Program-made: the position numbers and the translations under genes
Notes under the pieces: model-generated
What the model was told of the DNA's origin: nothing
What the model saw: the letters and a program-made list of their open reading frames with translations, nothing else
Databases searched by the model: none
Origin: Maricaulis salignorans
Lineage (GTDB): Bacteria; Pseudomonadota; Alphaproteobacteria; Caulobacterales; Aquidulcibacteraceae
Assembly (NCBI GenBank): GCA_945891505.1
Contig: CAMDDL010000007.1
Location: 51,606-115,605 of the forward strand
DNA length: 64,000 bases
Direction of reading: 5' to 3'
Shown: piece by piece, positions 35,251-43,966 of the stretch
Layout: each line of letters starts with the position of its first letter
Position numbering within the stretch: position 1 is the stretch's first letter

Positions 35251-35690
35251 AGTAGCAAGTCAAAGCATCGCCAGGCTAGCCATATTGCCACCAAAAGTGC
35301 CCCGTTCGGGCCTCTAAAGCGACGAATTACGACGACTTACTTCGCCCAAAAATGGCCGACTTAAAGCAAGTCATGGGGGGTGTAAGATAACTTGGCTAAA
35401 ATTACATATAATCAATAGGATAAACCAATGGACGACTTGGGCCCTTATATCTTCCCCAGCAATACAATAAAACGACTTACATTCTTCGATTGCCATTCAA
35501 TGATTGCCATGTTCAAGCCCGCCTCATTTCAAGCAAAGCCAAGGGGAGGCCGGCAAGCCGGGTTCATTTTAAACAATTCAAACCTTGAGAGTTCCACTTT
35601 GCTCTCACCAGAGGTATTTCGCATAATAAGTATTATGGGACAAAAAGACTTGATGGGGACGACGAGCGTCCAGAGCTTGTCGAATTGCTT
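35251..35690. other. AT-rich gene-free stretch
   Basis: No convincing gene here. Base composition drops sharply to AT-rich compared with the GC-rich TPR module beside it. The one 88-codon open frame (35428-35694) has no family resemblance and no good ribosome-binding site. I saw no tRNA, palindrome or repeat that explains the stretch. Confidence 0.6.
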
Positions 35691-36794
35691 CTAAGCTGAA
35701 CTACTCGACCCAGCACCCTTAATCGCTGCTTGCAGGTCACGCAATCCGGGGCCGACAAAGATTAGGCCCATCATGAGGAGTGGTGAGACCAAATAACCCC
35801 AGTAAAAATTATTAGGACGGCCTGTGATGGCAAAGGCCAGCATATAGCCTAACAGCAGCAGGAGGACGAATAAGCTTGTCTCTGACCGCCAACACAACCA
35901 CCCAAATAAACCGACTATGATAATCGGATAGCCGATAAGCTGAGGAAGCTCTACCAGCGGTAAGGCTTGCCACATAAAGCTGAGCGCCGCGGCAGGGCCG
36001 CCCTGCAGCAGCCAAGTCGCTGACTTTGGGTCATTCGGCAGCACCACTCCGGATACCGCCTGAGCGTGCAGGTACACGCCCGCAAGGAATAAGAGGATTA
36101 AGGCCGACCAGGCGGCGGTCTCGACCCAGCGGCGCTGAACGAACGCAAAAGCCGTCATCAGCAAGACAAACGGCAAAGCCAATTCTCTTAAGGCCAACGC
36201 ACAAGCGGCTACGAGTACGCTCGGCAGCCAATTGTTGGGTCGGTATAGTCCAATCGACAAGGCAATCAGCGCCCCCGCCCAAATCTCATGCAGATACATC
36301 GCCTCGCGGACAAGAATTGGCGACAGACCCGCGGCCAGCAGTCCGATAAATGTTACACGCCGCCAAGCAATGACTTTTTGGTCGATGAGTTTTCGGTACC
36401 ACACAAATAAGACCGTTAGACCAATTGTGAGCTCCAAAACATAGCCCCAAGTCCTGCCTAGGCTTGCAAGTACCAGCGCTAATGTGGGCTGTCGCACGGT
36501 GACGAAGGGTTTAAGCGGATAGCCACGCTTCCTTTGTTCGTCTGCTGCAACGGCATAATAATTCTCGCCTGCCTGCATCCTCCCCACAATAGCCTTATAC
36601 AAGGCGAGGTCCGCTTCGGCTTCACCGCTCTTCGCGGTCTTTTGCTCGGACTTGGCCGTAGACACGGGTTGTACCGGGGATTTCGGCTGCTGAGCGGCAG
36701 GCCAAAGGCTCGCAAGGATCAGTGCCAAAAGCAGACCGAGAACCCATTTTGCACCCTTGGTCGAAATCGTGGCAAAACGAGACTCTTCAACCAT
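35691..36794 (-). CDS. GT-C-like polytopic membrane protein
   Basis: About 367 residues from the ATG at 36794, with a first helix near residues 15-35, a soluble loop (about 40-100) and then many hydrophobic helices. It has the general shape of a GT-C glycosyltransferase or O-antigen-related membrane protein, but no diagnostic motif that I recognise. The start overlaps the stop of the GT2-GtrA gene in TAATG, so translation is coupled. It probably uses the lipid-linked sugar made by that enzyme to modify an envelope glycan. Substrate and acceptor unknown. Confidence 0.65.
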   Translation of the reverse strand: MVEESRFATISTKGAKWVLGLLLALILASLWPAAQQPKSPVQPVSTAKSEQKTAKSGEAEADLALYKAIVGRMQAGENYYAVAADEQRKRGYPLKPFVTVRQPTLALVLASLGRTWGYVLELTIGLTVLFVWYRKLIDQKVIAWRRVTFIGLLAAGLSPILVREAMYLHEIWAGALIALSIGLYRPNNWLPSVLVAACALALRELALPFVLLMTAFAFVQRRWVETAAWSALILLFLAGVYLHAQAVSGVVLPNDPKSATWLLQGGPAAALSFMWQALPLVELPQLIGYPIIIVGLFGWLCWRSETSLFVLLLLLGYMLAFAITGRPNNFYWGYLVSPLLMMGLIFVGPGLRDLQAAIKGAGSSSSA

Positions 36795-37924
36795 TATTTG
36801 CGCCAAGTCACAAAGGATGACGCCGCGAAGTTCCAGACAGCGCCAACCACGACGCCCGCCATCCCCGCGAGCCACCATTGGCTATCCATCTGATGCACCC
36901 AATTGCCAATCCCGATATTGGCAACCGCTCCGACGGCGGAGACCAGATAGAAGCTGAGCAGACCTGTCAGCATCTTCCAACCCTTTAACCTTCTGTCCCG
37001 ATAGGTGAACCGGTTATTGAGGTAGAAATTGAACGCAATTGCGGTGGCAACTGCGGCGAATTGTCCGTTAAGGAACGTCGCACCGAGAGCAAGCGCTGTG
37101 CCGAGGACGGTCAAATGTACGGCCACGCCCAAACCGCCAACCGCAAGGAAGGATACAAGCCGTGTTGGGACAAAGCGCCCAATTGTTTTGTCGATCAGCA
37201 ACGAAATATATTCGAGCGCAATCATGCTGTCGGCTTTGCTTTCACCATTCAGGCGCGAGCGGAAGACATAGGGCACTTCGGTAATGCGCGGTGGCGTTGG
37301 TAGCGAGGCAACAATGTCGAGGAGGATTTTAAATCCAACACCGGACAAACGCGGCACTGCGGCCATCAAAGTCTCGCGTCGAATGGCCATGAACCCGCTC
37401 ATGGGATCAGAAAGCGGAATCCGCAAAAGTTTCTGACCAAGCCAGGTCGCACCTTGCGACGCGCGGTGGCGCAGCTTGTCCCACTCCCCGACACTGCCCC
37501 CTTTGGCGTAACGTGTACCAATCGCAATGTCTGCTTCATCCCTTTCAATGGCGGCGACCATTTTGGGCAAAGCCATCTCATCATGTTGAAGATCACCGTC
37601 CACAACGGCGAGGATCGGGGCAGACGTGGCAAGCATGCCTTCGATTACGGCGCTTGAAAGCCCCCTCCTCCCAATGCGATGAACCACGCGCACACGTATG
37701 TCCTTTTGCCCGATCTCGCGGACGAGGTCTGCGGTTCCATCGGGCGAGTTATCATCTACAAAAATCGCTTCCCAATGATAGTCAGCGAGTGCGATGGATA
37801 ATTTATCCAGCAAAGGCACCACATTGGCTGCTTCATTGAACGTTGGAATGATGACGGCAAGCTGTAATGGGGTGGCTAGATCAGCCAACTCCGCTTCCTC
37901 TGGACGCACCAGTTGCATCAACAT
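36794..37924 (-). CDS. polyprenyl-phosphate glycosyltransferase (GT2) fused to a GtrA domain
   Basis: About 376 residues. The N-terminal 230 residues form a GT2 domain of the dolichyl-phosphate mannose synthase type: VIIPTFNEAANV, VDDNSPDGT, VDGDLQHDE and DPMSGFMAIRR. From about residue 250 a GtrA domain with four helices follows (LVSFLAVGGLGVAVH, NFYLNNRFTYRDR, WNFAASSFVTW). The GT2 part would load a sugar on polyprenyl phosphate and the GtrA part would help flip it. Starts at 37930 (TTG), 37924 and 37918 (ATG) are all possible. The downstream GT-C-like gene is translationally coupled. Confidence 0.88.
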   Translation of the reverse strand: MLMQLVRPEEAELADLATPLQLAVIIPTFNEAANVVPLLDKLSIALADYHWEAIFVDDNSPDGTADLVREIGQKDIRVRVVHRIGRRGLSSAVIEGMLATSAPILAVVDGDLQHDEMALPKMVAAIERDEADIAIGTRYAKGGSVGEWDKLRHRASQGATWLGQKLLRIPLSDPMSGFMAIRRETLMAAVPRLSGVGFKILLDIVASLPTPPRITEVPYVFRSRLNGESKADSMIALEYISLLIDKTIGRFVPTRLVSFLAVGGLGVAVHLTVLGTALALGATFLNGQFAAVATAIAFNFYLNNRFTYRDRRLKGWKMLTGLLSFYLVSAVGAVANIGIGNWVHQMDSQWWLAGMAGVVVGAVWNFAASSFVTWRK

Positions 37925-38137
37925 ACCCAAAACCCCGCAACGCTAATTTTCTAAGTCAAGAGAGGTATAGCCGCTGCAGGGTTAATGCCTCGTAATCGGA
38001 TAGGGACATCAAGCTCTTTCTCGGTGCAAACTATTTGTGAGAGCCCTTCCCGCGCTTAAGTAGACATTGGGTGACAGAGGGCGGTGGCTTCTTCTAGAAT
38101 GGTGCGATTAACGCATTTACGCAGGGAAGGCTTTTAC

Positions 38138-39334
38138 ATGAGACGGGCAGCCATCATTAGTCCAGTACGAACCCCGATCGGCAAGTTCCTTGGCGGGCTT
38201 AGTTCGGTTCCGGTCGAAACTCTCGCCGCTCATGTCGTCAAGGCAGTGGTTTCGCGTAGTGGGATTGACCCGATGTTGATCGAAGACGTTGTGTTTGCGC
38301 AAAGCTATGCCAGTGGTGAAACGCCCTGCGTTGGGCGCTGGGCGGCTTTGGCGGCGGGGCTGCCGATTGAGGTGCCGGGCATCCAGGTTGATCGCCGTTG
38401 TGGCGGGGGTCTGCAGGCTCTGGCCAATGCTGCCATGATGGTTCAAACCGGAGCTGCCGATGTGGTGCTGGCTGGCGGCGTTGAAAGCATGAGCAATGTG
38501 GAATTTTATACCACCGCCATGCGCGGCGGCGCGCGCGCCGGCAGCGTTACCTTGTATGACCGCCTTGAGCGCGGCCGCGAGCGGTCCCAACCTGTAGAGC
38601 GCTTTGGCGTGATCCCCGGCATGATCACAACGGCCGAAAATCTTGCGACCGATTATGCGATCAGCCGGGAGGCTTGTGATGAATTTGCCGCCGAAAGTCA
38701 GGTCCGCGCGGCACAAGCTTGGGCCGAAGGACGATTTGACGACGAGATTGTCGCCGTCCCCATTCCCCAGCGTGGCGGTGAGCCGATCTTTTTCAGCATG
38801 GATGAAGGCATTCGCGCCGATACCACAGCCACCTCGCTGGCGAAGCTCAAGCCAATGGTAGCGGGCGGGGTTTGCACGGCAGGGAATTCGAGCCAGCAAA
38901 ATGATGCGGCCTCTGCCTGTCTTGTCGTGGCCGAAGATCGCTTGGCTGAACTTGGCCTAGAACCATCCGCCTTCTTTGTCGGCTGGGCAGCGGCAGGGTG
39001 CGAGCCTTCCCGCATGGGGATTGGGCCTGTCCCCGCTGTCCACAAGCTTTTCGCCAAGACAGGATTAGCGTGGGCCGATATGGGCCTTGTTGAGCTAAAC
39101 GAAGCTTTTGCCGCGCAAGTTTTGGCGGTTCTAAAAGGTTGGGATTGGGATGACCGTTCTATTCTAAACGTCAATGGCTCAGGTATTTCGCTAGGCCATC
39201 CTATCGGGGCGACAGGCATGCGGATTATGACCAGTCTGGTGCATGAGATGCAGCGCAGGCAGGTCCGCTATGGCTTGGAGACAATGTGCGTTGGCGGCGG
39301 CCAAGGTATTGCTGCGATTTTTGAGCGGGCTTGA
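38138..39334 (+). CDS. acetyl-CoA acyltransferase (thiolase)
   Basis: A 398-residue thiolase. The acyl-accepting Cys88 is in VDRRCGGGLQALANA, the catalytic His is in GSGISLGHPIGATG and the second Cys is in ETMCVGGGQGIA. The opening MRRAAIISPVRTPIGKF is the family start, with GGGAAGG 7 bases before the ATG; the longer frame from 38084 is read-through. It makes or cleaves a 3-ketoacyl-CoA such as acetoacetyl-CoA or 3-oxoadipyl-CoA. It stands alone, so the pathway is not clear. Confidence 0.9.
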   Translation: MRRAAIISPVRTPIGKFLGGLSSVPVETLAAHVVKAVVSRSGIDPMLIEDVVFAQSYASGETPCVGRWAALAAGLPIEVPGIQVDRRCGGGLQALANAAMMVQTGAADVVLAGGVESMSNVEFYTTAMRGGARAGSVTLYDRLERGRERSQPVERFGVIPGMITTAENLATDYAISREACDEFAAESQVRAAQAWAEGRFDDEIVAVPIPQRGGEPIFFSMDEGIRADTTATSLAKLKPMVAGGVCTAGNSSQQNDAASACLVVAEDRLAELGLEPSAFFVGWAAAGCEPSRMGIGPVPAVHKLFAKTGLAWADMGLVELNEAFAAQVLAVLKGWDWDDRSILNVNGSGISLGHPIGATGMRIMTSLVHEMQRRQVRYGLETMCVGGGQGIAAIFERA

Positions 39335-39452
39335 CTCAAGCCCCTCTCCCCTCGCGGCCCTGTGGCGATAACCAGCCCGTGTCGAGCCTGAGCAGTTAAC
39401 GCAATAGCAACGCGGCTCTTCTATACTGGCTACGTTTTTCCAGGAGAGTAGT

Positions 39453-40016
39453 ATGAAGGGCGTCGTTTTCAATCTTCTCGAGGAGAGCGTAACACGCAGT
39501 TTCGGACCAAACGTCTGGGATGATCTGATCGAGGCGTCCGGCGTGTCCGGCGCCTACACCTCGCTTGGCAACTACCCCGATGAGGAGATCGAAGCACTCG
39601 TAGCCGCCGCATCCGCAGCCTTGTCGCTGGACAGGAATGCCGTGCTGCGCTGGTTCGGACATACAGCGATCCCGGTTCTTGCCGAGCTCTACCCTTCATT
39701 CTTCGAAGGGGTCGCCGACGCGCGGACCTTCGTCGAAGGCGTTAACAACATCATCCATGCGGAAGTCCGCAAACTCTATCCGGGCGCGGCATGCCCGCAT
39801 TTCCGCCTTCATGCCGCCCCTTCAGGCGATCTCGTGATGGACTATCTGTCGGCCCGCGAGATGTGCGCCTTGGCCCAGGGGTTCGTTGAGGGCGTCGCCG
39901 CTTGGTACATGCAACCAGTCGAGTTCCGGCACCTGCAATGCAAGCAGCATGGGCATGACCACTGCACCTTTGCAATGACTTGGGCGGGTGAGGCACAAAG
40001 ATCGGTGGCTGCGTGA
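39453..40016 (+). CDS. H-NOX heme nitric oxide/oxygen-binding protein
   Basis: A 187-residue protein of the heme NO/O2-binding (H-NOX) family, beginning MKGVVFNLLEE. The proximal heme ligand is His102 in IIHAEVRKLYPG and the heme-propionate motif YxSxR is Tyr131-Ser133-Arg135 (YLSAR), with the same numbering as well-studied H-NOX proteins. Binding of NO changes the conformation and, in the family, the activity of a partner kinase or cyclase. AGGAGAG lies just upstream of the ATG. The stop overlaps the start of the hybrid kinase by 4 bases. Composition is GC-richer than the flanking genes. Confidence 0.93.
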   Translation: MKGVVFNLLEESVTRSFGPNVWDDLIEASGVSGAYTSLGNYPDEEIEALVAAASAALSLDRNAVLRWFGHTAIPVLAELYPSFFEGVADARTFVEGVNNIIHAEVRKLYPGAACPHFRLHAAPSGDLVMDYLSAREMCALAQGFVEGVAAWYMQPVEFRHLQCKQHGHDHCTFAMTWAGEAQRSVAA

Positions 40017-41830
40017 TCCGCGATCTACCCACGGACGCTTCGTCCGAAGAAATCCGTCGCCTGCAGCGCCGACTGGACCGCGAGCGCGCCGCCCGGTTCG
40101 AGGCGGAAGCGATCGCGGAAGCCGGCACGCTAAGGCTGTTCGAACACCAGCGTCGTCTCGAGTTGACCCAGGCGATCGCCACGGCCGCCAACAGCATGGA
40201 AGATCCGCTCGAAGCGTTCCGTTTCGCCGTTGAGCGCATCTGCGCGCACAGCGGCTTCACCATGGGACATGTATGGACGGTCGACGAGGCCTCATCGCCC
40301 GCCTCGATGACGTCCTCTGGAATCTGGTTCACGGCCTTGCCACCCGACAACGCCTTCGCGCTACAAACTGCCACCTTGCGTATTGGCCACGGGGAAGGCC
40401 TGCCCGGACGGGTGTTGGCCGCCGGTCGCGCTGTATGGACAGAGGACATAACGCAGGAGCCGGATTGCCCGCGCGTAGAGGCTGCCCGCCTTGCCGGAAT
40501 ACGCGCCGGCTTCGCCTTCCCGGCCCTCATCGGCGAGGAACCCGTGGCGGTTCTGGAGTTCTTCCAGAGCCGCATATCGGTGCCGGACGACGCCCTTCTC
40601 GAAATGCTCGACCGTATCGCGGCGGTGCTGGGCAGGGTCGTCGAGCGCCACCTAGCCTCACTGCGCCTCAAGCGGAACAACGAGCTCGCAGCCCAGCGTG
40701 ACGCTGCCGAACAGGCCAGCGAGGCAAAATCGGCCTTTCTGGCTACGACCAGCCACGAGGTTCGGACCCCGCTGAACGCGGTCCTGGGTCTCGCCCAAGC
40801 ACTTAGGCGGGAGCGCCTGACGCCTCGTCAGCAAGAATTGACCGACGGAATCCTGGATTCTGGCCAGATGCTGATGCGTCTGCTCAACTCTGTACTGGAG
40901 ATGTCCAAAATTGAGGCCGGAGAGGCGAAACCGGTGCTTGCCAATTTTGATCTCACGAACACGCTGCGCTCCATCGTCTCCATCTGGACGCCCCGCGCCG
41001 ACGAACTTTGCATCGATCTGGAACTTGAGATGATCGGGCTTGCCCCGGGCCTGGTCCGGTCCGATCGAGGCCGTATTGAGCAAACCCTGGTGAATCTGGT
41101 CTCAAACGCCGTCAAATTCACTCCCCCAGGGGCTGCAATCACCATCCGTGCGATGTCAACCGAACACGGCGCGCGGCTGGAAGTGTTGGATGGCGGGCCA
41201 GGCGTGCCCGAAGCAGATCGGGAGCGGATATTCCGGCCCTTCGAACAGACCCAGGATGGCCGGAGTGCAGGAGGGGCCGGGCTGGGCCTTTCCATCTGCG
41301 CCGGCAACGTCCGTTTGCTCAGCGGCGAGATCGGCTGCGACAGGGATGAGCTCGGTCGAAGTCGCTTCTGGTTCACTTGCGCGCTTTCACCAAGCCAAGG
41401 CGATGCCGACGATTCCACCGAAACAGTCGAAACCATCAAGATCCGTCCTGGTCTCCGAATTCTTGCGGCCGAGGACAATCTTGCCAACCGTCGGGTGCTA
41501 CAGGTGCTACTGGGGCCCTCCGAAGTTGACCTCACCTTCGCAGAGGACGGGGCCCAGGCCATCGAGGCCCTTCGCGCCGGGCGGTTTGATTTCATTCTAA
41601 TGGATGCCAACATGCCGGTGATGGACGGTGTGGAGGCGATACGCCAGATTCGAGCTGAAGACCTGGCGGGCGGGGCACCGATCCACATGTTGACCGCCAA
41701 CGTCTTTGATGACGACGTCACCAGATATCTGGCCGCCGGCGCAGACGGCATCCTGACCAAGCCGATTCAGCTGATCGAACTCTTCCGGGTGCTCGCGTCC
41801 GTCCCGGTCCTCGCCAGGGCCGCCGCCTGA
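40013..41830 (+). CDS. H-NOX-associated hybrid histidine kinase (GAF-HisKA-HATPase-REC)
   Basis: A 605-residue soluble kinase with no membrane helix. The order is a coiled region (10-60), a GAF-like domain (about 60-205), an H-box with phospho-acceptor His248 (TTSHEVRTPLNAVLGL), an ATPase domain (NLVSNAVKFT, GAGLGLSI) and a receiver with Asp531 (ILMDANMPVMDG). The start is GTG overlapping the H-NOX stop (GTGA), so the two proteins are made together and probably interact. The response output is not local: no HPT or diguanylate cyclase gene is next to it. Composition is GC-rich like H-NOX, so the pair may have been acquired together. Confidence 0.92.
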   Translation: MIRDLPTDASSEEIRRLQRRLDRERAARFEAEAIAEAGTLRLFEHQRRLELTQAIATAANSMEDPLEAFRFAVERICAHSGFTMGHVWTVDEASSPASMTSSGIWFTALPPDNAFALQTATLRIGHGEGLPGRVLAAGRAVWTEDITQEPDCPRVEAARLAGIRAGFAFPALIGEEPVAVLEFFQSRISVPDDALLEMLDRIAAVLGRVVERHLASLRLKRNNELAAQRDAAEQASEAKSAFLATTSHEVRTPLNAVLGLAQALRRERLTPRQQELTDGILDSGQMLMRLLNSVLEMSKIEAGEAKPVLANFDLTNTLRSIVSIWTPRADELCIDLELEMIGLAPGLVRSDRGRIEQTLVNLVSNAVKFTPPGAAITIRAMSTEHGARLEVLDGGPGVPEADRERIFRPFEQTQDGRSAGGAGLGLSICAGNVRLLSGEIGCDRDELGRSRFWFTCALSPSQGDADDSTETVETIKIRPGLRILAAEDNLANRRVLQVLLGPSEVDLTFAEDGAQAIEALRAGRFDFILMDANMPVMDGVEAIRQIRAEDLAGGAPIHMLTANVFDDDVTRYLAAGADGILTKPIQLIELFRVLASVPVLARAAA

Positions 41831-42010
41831 GCCCCGGCCCCTCTACAAAGTGCACCCGCGGTGGTTTTCCGCGCTAGGATATGGGTGTTTCGACTTAGAA
41901 CGCCCCTGCCAGCGGCTCTGCTTACGCATAGGCTTACGTTATCGTGTGTGGCAGCAAATCTCAGAATCGACCTAAGAAAGTCTGCTAATAGATTCAATTT
42001 GAGGTGGGAC

Positions 42011-42412
42011 ATGATGGAATTAGCTGAACCCGTTTGGGCATTTGCCAAACATTTGGCGACAGGGCTTGGGTTCCTGACGATCTTTGTCTTTATCTACATC
42101 CGGGTTACACCCCATAAGGAAGTGGCATTGATCCGCGCTGGCAATGGCGCTGCGGCATTGGGTCTATTGGGCGCTGTGGTCGGCTTTTCCATTGCTTTAT
42201 CGCGTGCGATCGAAGTTTCGACGGTTTTGTATGAAGCGGCGACTTGGGCCGCAATCGCTCTGGTCGCACAAATTGGGGCTCAATTCATTGCCCAGTTGAT
42301 GTTCCCAAAACTTTATACTGCGATTGAAGAAAATAATTGGGCGGCGGCCATTGTGAAGGCCGGAACGGCCATTGCAATTGGTATGGTCAATGCCGCTTGT
42401 ATGACACCGTGA
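42011..42412 (+). CDS. DUF350 membrane protein, YjfL-like
   Basis: A 133-residue protein with four membrane helices (about 12-32, 47-67, 75-97, 110-130) and the DUF350 motifs NGAAALGLLGAVVGFSIAL and a C-terminal GMVNAACMTP. GAGGTGGGAC lies just before the ATG. The following DUF1190 and glutathionylspermidine synthase-like genes reproduce the E. coli yjfL-yjfM-yjfC order. The molecular role of DUF350 is not established. The open frame starting at 41861 extends upstream without support. Confidence 0.85.
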   Translation: MMELAEPVWAFAKHLATGLGFLTIFVFIYIRVTPHKEVALIRAGNGAAALGLLGAVVGFSIALSRAIEVSTVLYEAATWAAIALVAQIGAQFIAQLMFPKLYTAIEENNWAAAIVKAGTAIAIGMVNAACMTP

Positions 42413-42422
42413 GGAGTTCGTC

Positions 42423-42842
42423 ATGACAAAACAGTCGCCTCCCGATTGGTCGTCCACGCTTGTGGTCCTTTCGCTTCTGTCCTTAGGCGCAGCCGGGACC
42501 TTAGCGAGTTGCCAGCCCAACAATCGCGTGCAAGACCCAGCTGAAACAGCACAAAAACGCAACCTCTACCAAAGCAAAGAAGCTTGCGTCGCCGATTACT
42601 CAGAAGAGGCTTGCGAGTCCTATCAGTCGAGCTCAAGCTCTGGGTCCGGTGGCGTCTTCTTTTTTCGTGGACCCTCGTATCCCGCTTCATGGCGCAGCGC
42701 GGGGCAGGCTTTTGACTCGACCAGCAGTGGACCAGGCCGCGCCGCACTCGCTTCGCCGGATGGTGTCGTTGCGCACCCAACACAGACTACGCGCGGTGGC
42801 TTTGGCTCAACCGGTCGAAGCTATTCCAGCAGGGGTGGCTGA
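42423..42842 (+). CDS. DUF1190-type lipoprotein-like protein, YgiB/YjfM-like
   Basis: A 139-residue exported protein. The N-terminal hydrophobic segment ends at LASC (Cys30), a plausible lipobox. The mature part has CVADYSEEACESY, the cysteine-paired motif of DUF1190, then a low-complexity serine/glycine region with FFFRGPSYP. It lies 10 bases after the DUF350 gene and its stop overlaps the next ATG in TGATG. In E. coli the homologous genes sit next to the GspS-like ygiC/yjfC. Function unknown. Confidence 0.72.
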   Translation: MTKQSPPDWSSTLVVLSLLSLGAAGTLASCQPNNRVQDPAETAQKRNLYQSKEACVADYSEEACESYQSSSSSGSGGVFFFRGPSYPASWRSAGQAFDSTSSGPGRAALASPDGVVAHPTQTTRGGFGSTGRSYSSRGG

Positions 42843-43966
42843 TGCGGCGGGAAACCACCGCGCCCAGGCCCGATATCAAGGCCCGCATGCAGGGCATCTC
42901 GATGTGGCCTGCCGACGACGATCCCTATTATGATGAGAGCGTCGCCTATGTATTTAGCGAAAGCCAGATTGAGACCCTCTATGAAGCAAGTCTTTCTTTA
43001 GAGCGCATGATTAACGAGGCGGTTGACCACGTCATTGCCAAGAAGCGCTTTCAGGAATTAGGTATTCCAGAAAATCTCGCCCGTTATGCGTCGGAGTGCC
43101 GGAGGAACGGCCATCCCAGCGTCTATGGCCGGATGGATCTGGTGTATGATGGTGTCCAACCCCCAAAGCTTTTAGAATATAATGCCGATACTCCGACGGC
43201 CCTGTTTGAAGCAGCCGTTTTGCAATGGGGGTGGCTAAAGGCGCAGTTTCCCGCCTGTGACCAATTCAATTCCATTCATGAGGCTCTGATTGCTGCTTGG
43301 GGCAAGCTGAAGACCCAATCTGGGCTCAATCGGCTGACTTTGACCGGTATGTTGGATGAAGATGATGACCGCATGACCATTGCCTATATGGAAGATGTTG
43401 CCCATCAAGCCGGCTGGCGAACGCTGCCCATGCAGATTGAAGACCTTGGCTTTGATGGTCGCGGTTTTGTCGATTCAGAAGGCGTTTACGTCCAAGCCTT
43501 GTTTAAGCTTTATCCGTGGGATTGGCTGGCGCAGGAAAAATTCTTCGATCATTTGGTTGAGCTTGATCCGGCGGTGATGGAAAGCGCTTGGCGTGTCATT
43601 GCTTCCAGTAAGGGCCTGTTGCCGATTTTGTGGGAGTTGTTTCCAGGCCATCCCAACCTTCTGCCTGCCAGTTTCAAGAACGATGCGATGCTAGGCCCAC
43701 GCGTATCAAAGCCTGTTCTAGGGCGCGAAGGTTCTGACATTCAGTTTATCGATGTGACTGATGAGCCTTTTGCGCCAACTGGCCCTTATGAGCGGCAGAA
43801 ACGCATCTATCAGACTTATCACCCGCTGCCTTGTTTTGACGGTTGGTATCCGGTGATTGGTTCTTGGATCATTGATGGTGAGCCGTGCGGGATTGGCGTG
43901 CGGGAGGACCGAAGTCGGGTGACGGGCCTAGGCGCTAAGTTTCGGCCACACCGTATGGAAGATTAG
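42842..43966 (+). CDS. glutathionylspermidine synthase-like ATP-grasp protein, YgiC/YjfC-like
   Basis: A 374-residue ATP-grasp protein of the glutathionylspermidine synthase C-terminal family. Motifs are YGRMDLVYDG, KLLEYNADTPTALFEAAVLQW, the central YPWDWLAQEKF and a C-terminal GSWIIDGEPCGIGVRED. No amidase domain is present. The family ligates amines to carboxylates; for YgiC/YjfC the substrate is not established and they do not appear to make glutathionylspermidine. Its last 4 bases overlap the RND pump gene on the other strand. Confidence 0.88.
   Translation: MRRETTAPRPDIKARMQGISMWPADDDPYYDESVAYVFSESQIETLYEASLSLERMINEAVDHVIAKKRFQELGIPENLARYASECRRNGHPSVYGRMDLVYDGVQPPKLLEYNADTPTALFEAAVLQWGWLKAQFPACDQFNSIHEALIAAWGKLKTQSGLNRLTLTGMLDEDDDRMTIAYMEDVAHQAGWRTLPMQIEDLGFDGRGFVDSEGVYVQALFKLYPWDWLAQEKFFDHLVELDPAVMESAWRVIASSKGLLPILWELFPGHPNLLPASFKNDAMLGPRVSKPVLGREGSDIQFIDVTDEPFAPTGPYERQKRIYQTYHPLPCFDGWYPVIGSWIIDGEPCGIGVREDRSRVTGLGAKFRPHRMED

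Noticed and set aside
35428..35694. 88-codon frame in the AT-rich stretch
   Set aside because: No family resemblance, weak start context, and coding character not evident; kept as gene-free.
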